From assembly GCA_964616015.1 (NCBI GenBank), contig CAZTTC010000089.1, positions 1-11,639 on the forward strand: a stretch of 11,639 nucleotides of DNA, in the 5' to 3' direction. Positions 6,916-11,639 of the stretch are shown one piece after another (position 1 is the first letter of the stretch; each line of letters begins with the position of its first letter). A program made the translations under genes and the position numbers. The stretch is from Methylibium sp964616015 (lineage in GTDB: Bacteria; Pseudomonadota; Gammaproteobacteria; Burkholderiales; Burkholderiaceae_C). The notes beneath the pieces are model-generated. The model saw only the letters and a program-made list of their open reading frames with translations. It did no database searches and had not been told where the DNA came from.

Positions 6916-8103
6916 TCAGCGCTTGAGGCTCGCGTACACCGCCGTCTCGAACTCGACGAAGGCCGGGTAGGCTGCCACGTCCTGGAAGGGCAGGATCTGC
7001 GAGCCCAGGAAGCCGCCGATGCCGTTCTTGCGGTCAATCCAGTAGAACAGGTTGCCCAGGCCCGCCCACATCAGCGAGCCGGCGGGGCGTCCGGCGCGCG
7101 TGGGCTCCTCGTTGCGCTGGAAGGTGTAGGCCCAGGTCTTCTTGATGCCCGGGTCGAATTCGCCGTCGTTGGACAGCGAGGGGATCGAGGTGGTCCAGCC
7201 GCCGCTGGTCAGCCCGGCGGGCAGACCGTTCTTCGACATCGCCTCGACCGTCTCGGCCTTCAGCACGCGGCCGTTCGGTCCGGCGCCGTCGTTGAGGAAC
7301 ATGCGGATGAACTTCATGTACTCGCCCACCGTCGCATAGAGGCCGTGGCCGCCCATGTCCATCTCGGGCGGCTGCGGCAGCACCAGGTCGGGCAGCGGCG
7401 TGAGCTTGCCGTCCTGGGCGCGGTCGTGCAGCACGGCGCGGCGGGCCTTCATCGAGTCGCTCATGGTGAAGGCGATGTCCTGCATGCCCAGCGGCGCGAA
7501 GACGCGCTCCTTCATCACCTCGCCCAGGCGCTTGCCACGCTGCTGCTCGACGATGCGGCCCAGCCAGTCGATGTTGACGCCGTAGGTCCAGCGCTCGCCG
7601 GGGTCGTGCAGCAGCACCGTGCGCACCGAGGCGAAGCTGCTCGACACCACGGTCGGGATGTTCTTGGCGGTGCGGTACTTCAGGTCGTCGTGGCTGAAGA
7701 ACTCGTAGCACAGGCCGGAGATGTGCAGCATCAGGTCGCCCACCGTGATGTCGCGCTTGGGCGCGCGGGTCTTGGGCTGGCCAGCGGCATCGAAGCCGTC
7801 CAGCACCTGCAGCTCGGCGATCTCGGGCACGTACTTCTTGGCCGGGTCGGCGAGGCTGATCTTGCCTTCCTCGACCAGCTGCATGATGCAGGTGCCGGTG
7901 ATGGCCTTGGTGGTGGAGAAGATCGCCATCACCGAGTCGGTGGTCATCGCGGCGTCCTGGCCCAGCTCGCGCTTGCCGGCCGATCCTTCGTAGAAGTTGC
8001 CCTTGCGGTCGGTGGCCATGGCGACGATGCCGGGCGCGCCACCGGCGCGATGGACCGCCTGCCCGATGATCGAGTCGGCGATCTGCTTGAGTTCCTGGGT
8101 CAT
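6916..8103 (-). CDS. Serine hydrolase, class C beta-lactamase fold (family VIII esterase, EstB-like)
   Basis: A 395-residue protein of the beta-lactamase/penicillin-binding-protein-C group. The SxxK motif is STTK with Ser63 (nucleophile) and Lys66; HISGL (127-131) is the usual HTSGL segment; the tyrosine motif is YGVNIDWLG with Tyr174, the Y-x-x form seen in EstB-type esterases, not the YxN of true class C enzymes; a WAG at 346-348 sits where family VIII esterases have WGG and beta-lactamases have KTG. There is no signal peptide. These features favour a cytoplasmic carboxylesterase acting on short-chain esters or lactones, not antibiotic resistance. The ATG at 8103 is preceded by AGGAGA, a strong ribosome binding site. 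It lies 144 bp downstream of the dioxygenase pair on the same strand, so it may have its own promoter. Confidence 0.92.
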   Translation of the reverse strand: MTQELKQIADSIIGQAVHRAGGAPGIVAMATDRKGNFYEGSAGKRELGQDAAMTTDSVMAIFSTTKAITGTCIMQLVEEGKISLADPAKKYVPEIAELQVLDGFDAAGQPKTRAPKRDITVGDLMLHISGLCYEFFSHDDLKYRTAKNIPTVVSSSFASVRTVLLHDPGERWTYGVNIDWLGRIVEQQRGKRLGEVMKERVFAPLGMQDIAFTMSDSMKARRAVLHDRAQDGKLTPLPDLVLPQPPEMDMGGHGLYATVGEYMKFIRMFLNDGAGPNGRVLKAETVEAMSKNGLPAGLTSGGWTTSIPSLSNDGEFDPGIKKTWAYTFQRNEEPTRAGRPAGSLMWAGLGNLFYWIDRKNGIGGFLGSQILPFQDVAAYPAFVEFETAVYASLKR

Positions 8104-8247
8104 GCTTGTCTCCTGTGCTCGGCGGTTGTCAGGGTGGCCGGCCGCGAACCGCCGCGGACGTCAGGCAGGCCAAATCACTTTAGTGGGGGGCCGTCACCTC
8201 AAGGCTCGGCATAACCCTGTTCCCGTCGGGAGCATGGGCATAGCCGG
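8104..8247 (-). promoter_or_regulatory. Upstream region of the esterase gene
   Basis: A 144-bp gap between the second dioxygenase and the esterase. It holds a short AT-richer island with the inverted repeat CACTTTAGTG (8176-8185; arms CACT/AGTG). Reading on the minus strand there is a -35-like TTGAGG a little upstream, with AGTGAT 17 bases further; the match is weak. A 10-bp palindrome TAGCCGGCTA (8241-8250) covers the dioxygenase stop codon. No clear terminator with a T-run is visible. Confidence 0.3.
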
Positions 8248-9117
8248 CTACCTACCCGGTGTCGACTGCAGCGAGTAGATGCCGGCATAGCCTGCACTGA
8301 AGTCGGGCGGCAGCTCGATCCGGCCCGCCTCCAAGCGCGCAAAGCGCGCCGGCTCGCCGCGCACCATGCGGTTGCGATGCCGGCTGTCGATCACCGGCGC
8401 TGTATAGGCGTAGGCATCGGCCGCGACGTACTGGATGATCCAGGTGGTCCGCAAGGTGTCGGAGTCGTTCGGCCCCGAGCCATGCACCACCAGGCCGTGG
8501 TGGGCGACGATGTCGCCCGGCTCCAGCTCGCTGGGCACGGCGCGGGCCACCTCCTCGGCGCTGGTCTGGGCATTGCAGTTCAGCAGGTAGCGGCCCCGGT
8601 CCCAGTGGCTGCGCGGTCCCTGGCGGTGCGTGCCCGGGATGGTGCGCAGGCAGCCATTGAACGTGCGCGAGGCATTGATCGGCACGCTCAGCGCCACCAT
8701 GTCGGTGTTGGTGTGCGGGAACACCGGCCAATCCTGATGCCAGCCGATCTCGGCGCCACCCTGCGGCAGCTTGAAGTTGATCTTGGAGTGGTAGAACTTG
8801 ACCGGCCCGCCGATCAGTGCCGCGGCGACATCGCCCAGCACCGAGTCGAAGGCCAGTTCGACAAAGAGGTCGTCGAGTTCGGTCGGGCTGGCAATGCGGC
8901 GGATGCGCGGCCGCTCGGCGCTGTGGGTCGGCTCGAGGTCGTAGTGCGCGGTCTTCTCGCGCAGGGTCCGGCCGCGTTCCAGGAGCCGGTCGGTCGCGGC
9001 GACCAGGCGGGCGATCTGCGCTTCGCGCAACACGCCGCGCAGCTCGAGGTAGCCCGACTCGCGGTAGTGCGCGAGGCCGGCCGCATCGAGCCCGGCCGTG
9101 GCAGCGGGCGCGTTCAC
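8248..9117 (-). CDS. Phytanoyl-CoA dioxygenase (PhyH) family protein
   Basis: A 289-residue non-haem Fe(II)/2-oxoglutarate dioxygenase of the PhyH type, of usual length. The iron-binding facial triad is visible: His127 and Asp129 in GWHQDWPV, and the distal His212 in LVVHGSGPND; Arg223 in RTTWIIQY, eleven residues later, is the likely 2-oxoglutarate carboxylate ligand. KFYHSKINFKLP (107-118) and GCLRTIPGTHRQG (155-167) are further family blocks. It should hydroxylate a small organic substrate with release of succinate and CO2; the substrate cannot be read from sequence. The start is a GTG whose GTGA overlaps the TGA of the upstream dioxygenase by 4 bases, with no ribosome binding site of its own, so translation is probably coupled. 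It differs strongly from its neighbour, so this is not a recent duplication. Confidence 0.93.
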   Translation of the reverse strand: MNAPAATAGLDAAGLAHYRESGYLELRGVLREAQIARLVAATDRLLERGRTLREKTAHYDLEPTHSAERPRIRRIASPTELDDLFVELAFDSVLGDVAAALIGGPVKFYHSKINFKLPQGGAEIGWHQDWPVFPHTNTDMVALSVPINASRTFNGCLRTIPGTHRQGPRSHWDRGRYLLNCNAQTSAEEVARAVPSELEPGDIVAHHGLVVHGSGPNDSDTLRTTWIIQYVAADAYAYTAPVIDSRHRNRMVRGEPARFARLEAGRIELPPDFSAGYAGIYSLQSTPGR

Positions 9118-9941
9118 GACGCACTGCGCGCCACCGGCGCCGGCGCTTCGGCGTCGAGGAGCGCGTCGCTGCCCAGGGTCAGCGGGGCGAAGTTGACCGA
9201 GCGCACGTAGTCGGGCCGTGGCGAGGGCACGTCGTGCGGCCGGTTCGCGACCTGGTTGTAGACCAGGTAGACCTGCCAGCGGTCGTGGCGCGACAGGTTG
9301 TGGCCCGAGGCATGCAGGATGTTGGGGTGGAAGAAGACCACCGTGCCGGGCACCCCGGTGATGGGCTGCGGCGGCGGCGCGTGCGCCATGACTTCAAGCA
9401 GCGTCGGCTTCGGCACCACCCAGAAGCGGTAGCCCGTGCTCTCGTCGAACTCGGGCGCCAGCTCACCGAGCTTGTGGCTGCCCGGGATGAAGTAGAGACA
9501 GCCACCGATCTCCGAGGGCTCGTCGAGCATCAGCAGCGCGGTCGTCAGGTGCGGTGCCGGCACGCCGTCGCGCCGCCAGGTGCCGTAGTCCTGGTGCCAG
9601 GCCCAGACCGAGCCGTCGATCGCGGTCTTCAGGTTGCACTTGCTGTGGTGGAGGTAGAGCGCGTCGTCGGCGAGCAACTGCCGCGCCGGGCCGAGCAGCC
9701 GCGGCGCGCGCGAGGCGCGGTGGAAGGGCACTGACGCGGTCGGGCCATCGGCCTCGTGCACGCGGTAGATGGTCTTGGCGATGCCGCCGTGCTTCTCGCG
9801 CACCAGGTGGTCGGTGTCGATGCCCTGGATGCGCGCCAGCTCGGCCTTCATCGCGGCCACCTCCGGCGGCCACAGCAGGCCGGGCAGCACGAGGTAGCCG
9901 TCGCGCTCGTAGCGCGCCAGTTCGGCGGGGCTCAGCAGCAT
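9114..9941 (-). CDS. PhyH-family dioxygenase with an EctD-like signature
   Basis: Fe(II)/2-oxoglutarate dioxygenase of 275 residues from the chosen start. The triad is His116 and Asp118 in WAWHQDYG and His210 in NILHASGHN; Arg222 in RHDRWQVYL is the likely 2-oxoglutarate ligand. The segment WHQDYGTWRRDGVP resembles the ectoine hydroxylase signature (WHSDFETWHxEDGMP) but lacks its His-x-Glu, and no ectoine genes are nearby, so a different substrate is likely. GGCLYFIPGSHKLG (147-160) is the family block after the triad start. In-frame ATGs lie at 9992, 9953 and 9941; I prefer 9941 because GGAG sits 6 bases before it, whereas the first lies inside a palindrome. It overlaps the next dioxygenase by GTGA and lies 130 bp downstream of the GntR gene, the probable controller. 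Confidence 0.9.
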   Translation of the reverse strand: MLLSPAELARYERDGYLVLPGLLWPPEVAAMKAELARIQGIDTDHLVREKHGGIAKTIYRVHEADGPTASVPFHRASRAPRLLGPARQLLADDALYLHHSKCNLKTAIDGSVWAWHQDYGTWRRDGVPAPHLTTALLMLDEPSEIGGCLYFIPGSHKLGELAPEFDESTGYRFWVVPKPTLLEVMAHAPPPQPITGVPGTVVFFHPNILHASGHNLSRHDRWQVYLVYNQVANRPHDVPSPRPDYVRSVNFAPLTLGSDALLDAEAPAPVARSAS

Positions 9942-10071
9942 GCGCGTCTCCATCGCTCGGCTTGTGATGTCGCAATGGTATGCGACTGGCATGCCAGAAC
10001 GAAGGGCCTGTCGACAGCAGGGCCTTGGTGCGCGGCGCCCCTCGAGGGCGGGGGCGGGCGCAGCCGCGGCG
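9942..10071 (-). promoter_or_regulatory. Putative promoter/operator region of the dioxygenase pair
   Basis: A 130-bp gap between the GntR gene and the first dioxygenase. It holds a perfect 12-bp palindrome CTGGCATGCCAG (9986-9997) and, touching it, GTCGCA/TGCGAC (9969-9974 and 9981-9986) with a 6-base spacer. FadR-type GntR proteins bind short palindromes such as CTGGT-N-ACCAG, so the first is a plausible operator for the adjacent regulator. On the minus strand weak promoter-like TTCGTT and CATACC hexamers flank the palindromes. A 10-bp palindrome CCCTCGAGGG (10039-10048) follows the GntR stop but has no T-run. Confidence 0.4.
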
Positions 10072-10758
10072 TCAGCGGCCGGTGACGGTGCTGCGTGCGA
10101 ACGCGACCAGGTCGTCGATCAGGCGGTCGCTGGCCGTGCCGGCCGCGTCGTCCGCGCCGCGCGCCAGGGCGCGCGCCAGGTCCACGTGCAGCCGCATCGT
10201 GGTAGCCGCGCCCGGATGGTCGGCGTGATGGAAGAACCAGAAGCGCCGCGACACCGCGTGCAGCGTCGCCACCGCGCGCGCGGCGACCTCGTTGCGGGCG
10301 GCCGCGGCCATCGCCTCGTTGAGCCCGTGGTCGCAGCGCAGGAAGGCGCGCATGTCACCGGCGCGCACCGCGGCGTCCATGTCCCTGGCCAGCGTGGCGA
10401 AGGCCGCGCGCTCGTCGGCACTGGCGCGGCGGGCGGCGGCGCGCGCGATCAGGCGGTCCAGCTCGCGGCGCGTCTCCAGCATCAGCAAGTGCAGGCGCAC
10501 GTCGATGCCGGTCACGATGACGCCGCGGCGCGGCAGGATCTGCACCAGGTACTCGCGCGCCAGTCGCTGCAGCGCCTCGCGGATCGGCGTCGTGCCGATG
10601 CCCAGGCGCTCGCTGAGGATGGCTTCGGACACCACGCTGCCGGGCGCCAGCTCCAGCGTGACGATCATCTCCTCGAGGCGGCGGTGGGCTTCCTCGTGGA
10701 GGGTGGTCGGGGCCGCCGCAGCGGTCTTGGCGCGCTTGCGCGCGGCGGTCGGCTTCAC
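10072..10758 (-). CDS. GntR family transcriptional regulator, FadR/FCD subfamily
   Basis: A 228-residue regulator with an N-terminal winged helix (about 19-84; LSERLGIGTTPIREALQRL is the recognition helix region and PRRGVIV the wing) and an all-helical FCD effector domain (about 88-220). FCD domains often bind a metal through Asp, His, His, His. Here Asp143 is present, the position four residues on is Asn147 instead of His, His191 is present, and the last expected His seems replaced by a hydrophobic residue, so the site looks degenerate. Such proteins usually repress catabolic genes and respond to organic acids or acyl-CoAs. The start is a GTG overlapping the ETF-QO stop by 4 bases (GTGA) without a ribosome binding site. 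The dioxygenase genes lie just downstream on the same strand and are the likely targets. Confidence 0.92.
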   Translation of the reverse strand: MKPTAARKRAKTAAAAPTTLHEEAHRRLEEMIVTLELAPGSVVSEAILSERLGIGTTPIREALQRLAREYLVQILPRRGVIVTGIDVRLHLLMLETRRELDRLIARAAARRASADERAAFATLARDMDAAVRAGDMRAFLRCDHGLNEAMAAAARNEVAARAVATLHAVSRRFWFFHHADHPGAATTMRLHVDLARALARGADDAAGTASDRLIDDLVAFARSTVTGR

Positions 10759-11639
10759 ATGCCGGCGTAGTTGGGCCCGCCGCCGCCCTCGGGCGTGACC
10801 CAGACGATGTTCTGCGTCGGGTCCTTGATGTCGCAGGTCTTGCAGTGCACGCAGTTCTGCGCGTTGATCTGCAGGCGGTCCTCACCGGCTTCGCTCTTCA
10901 CGAACTCATACACGCCCGCGGGGCAGTAGCGGCTCTCGGGGCCGGCGTAGAGGCCCAGGTTGGTGGCGACCGGCACGCGCGCGTCTTTCAGGGTCAGGTG
11001 CGCGGGCTGGTGTTCTTCGTGGTTGGTGTTGCTGACGAAGACCGAGCTCAGCCGGTCGAAGCTCAGCTTGCCGTCAGGCTTGGGGTAGGCGATCTGCGGG
11101 CTGGTCGAGGCCGGCTGCAGGTAGAGGTGATCGGGCTTGGTCCGGTGGAGGGTCCACGGCGGCTCGCGCAGGCCCAGCTTGGGCAGCAGCCACTGCTCGA
11201 TGCCGGTCATCAGCGTCGCGGTCATGCGGCCCTTCTTGAACCACTGCTTGAAGTTCTTGGCCTGCATGAGCTCGGTCTTGAGCCAGCTCTGCTCGAAGGC
11301 CACGGGGTAGGCCGACAGTTCATCGTGCCTGCGGTCGGCGACCACCGCGGCGAAGGCCGCCTCGGCGCACAGCAGGCCGGTCTTGATCGCGGCGTGGCTG
11401 CCCTTGATGCGGCTGGCATTGAGCGTGCCGGCTTCGCAGCCGACCAGCGCACCGCCCGGGAACGCCAGCCTGGGCAGGCTCAGGATGCCGCCGGCGGTGA
11501 TCGCGCGGGCGCCGTAGCCCAGGCGCTTGCCACCTTCGAGGTGCTTGCGGATCTCGGGGTGGGTCTTCCAGCGCTGGAACTCCTCGAAGGGGCTGAGCCA
11601 GGGGTTGGCGTAGTCCAGGCCGACGACGAAGCCGAGCGC
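10755..11639 (-). CDS. Electron transfer flavoprotein-ubiquinone oxidoreductase (ETF-QO), C-terminal part
   Basis: The reading frame runs unbroken from the stop at 10755 to the window edge, giving the last 294 residues of a protein of about 550; the N-terminal FAD-binding part lies outside. ETF-QO is an inner-membrane iron-sulfur flavoprotein that takes electrons from ETF (reduced by acyl-CoA and other dehydrogenases) and reduces ubiquinone. Visible family blocks are VGLDYANPWLSPFEEFQRWK at the edge, LGYGARAITAGG, GGALVGCEAGTLNASRIKGS and GIEQWLLPKLG. The 4Fe-4S ligands are in YCPAGVYEF and CVHCKTCDIKDP, four cysteines as expected. The C-terminus NIVWVTPEGGGGPNYAGM is typical of bacterial ETF-QO. 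Its stop overlaps the GntR start by 4 bases. Together with the ligase and crotonase at the other end of the window it suggests a fatty-acid or branched-acid oxidation neighbourhood. Confidence 0.96.
   Translation of the reverse strand, partial: ALGFVVGLDYANPWLSPFEEFQRWKTHPEIRKHLEGGKRLGYGARAITAGGILSLPRLAFPGGALVGCEAGTLNASRIKGSHAAIKTGLLCAEAAFAAVVADRRHDELSAYPVAFEQSWLKTELMQAKNFKQWFKKGRMTATLMTGIEQWLLPKLGLREPPWTLHRTKPDHLYLQPASTSPQIAYPKPDGKLSFDRLSSVFVSNTNHEEHQPAHLTLKDARVPVATNLGLYAGPESRYCPAGVYEFVKSEAGEDRLQINAQNCVHCKTCDIKDPTQNIVWVTPEGGGGPNYAGM

Noticed and set aside
6916..8103. Beta-lactamase or antibiotic resistance gene.
   Set aside because: It lacks a signal peptide and the KTG motif, and has the Y-x-x and W-x-G motifs of family VIII esterases.
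9114..9941. Assignment as ectoine hydroxylase (ectD).
   Set aside because: The signature is only partly kept and no ectoine biosynthesis genes are present in the window.
10030..10055. Rho-independent terminator after the GntR gene.
   Set aside because: The CCCTCGAGGG palindrome is GC-rich but short, has almost no loop, and is not followed by a T-run on either strand.
1..11639. CRISPR array, tRNA, insertion sequence, prophage or integration site.
   Set aside because: I saw no regularly spaced repeats, cloverleaf-like sequence, transposase or integrase motif, or flanking direct repeats anywhere in the window.

Overview
The window is very GC-rich, densely packed DNA with strong G/C bias at third codon positions. 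The gene content points to a betaproteobacterium, most likely Burkholderiales of the Rubrivivax/Methylibium/Leptothrix type. That placement is an inference from protein style (the ETF-QO, the DUF2868/DUF3482 pair, the ECHDC3-like crotonase), not from a search. I see no tRNA, rRNA, CRISPR array, insertion sequence or phage gene.

Layout. (1) Bases 1-1414, plus strand: the C-terminal domain of a fatty-acyl-CoA synthetase, followed by an ECHDC3-like crotonase that lacks both hydratase glutamates. The first ~75 bases do not read as the expected upstream part of the synthetase. (2) Bases 1446-6450, minus strand, read right to left: a DUF2868 membrane protein, a DUF3482 P-loop GTPase (joined to it by a TGATG stop/start overlap), a PGAP1-like alpha/beta hydrolase, and an exported metallo-beta-lactamase-fold hydrolase. 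Gaps are 58 bp or less, so this could be one transcript; it is the least understood part of the window. (3) Bases 6589-6810, plus strand: a dodecin of the 'RVAEI' type lacking the flavin-stacking Trp, with a hairpin just before its ribosome binding site. (4) Bases 6916-8103, minus strand: a family VIII (EstB-like) serine esterase. (5) Bases 8248-11639, minus strand, read right to left: the C-terminal half of ETF-ubiquinone oxidoreductase, a GntR/FCD regulator overlapping its stop codon, a 130-bp gap with palindromes, then two unlike PhyH-family Fe(II)/2-oxoglutarate dioxygenases overlapping by GTGA.

How the genes may work together. The two ends concern acyl-CoA metabolism: activation by the ligase, a crotonase, and ETF-QO passing electrons from acyl-CoA dehydrogenases to ubiquinone. 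The GntR regulator and two dioxygenases look like a small inducible catabolic or tailoring unit beside ETF-QO. The DUF2868/GTPase/lipase/MBL block looks like a membrane- or lipid-related module of unknown purpose.
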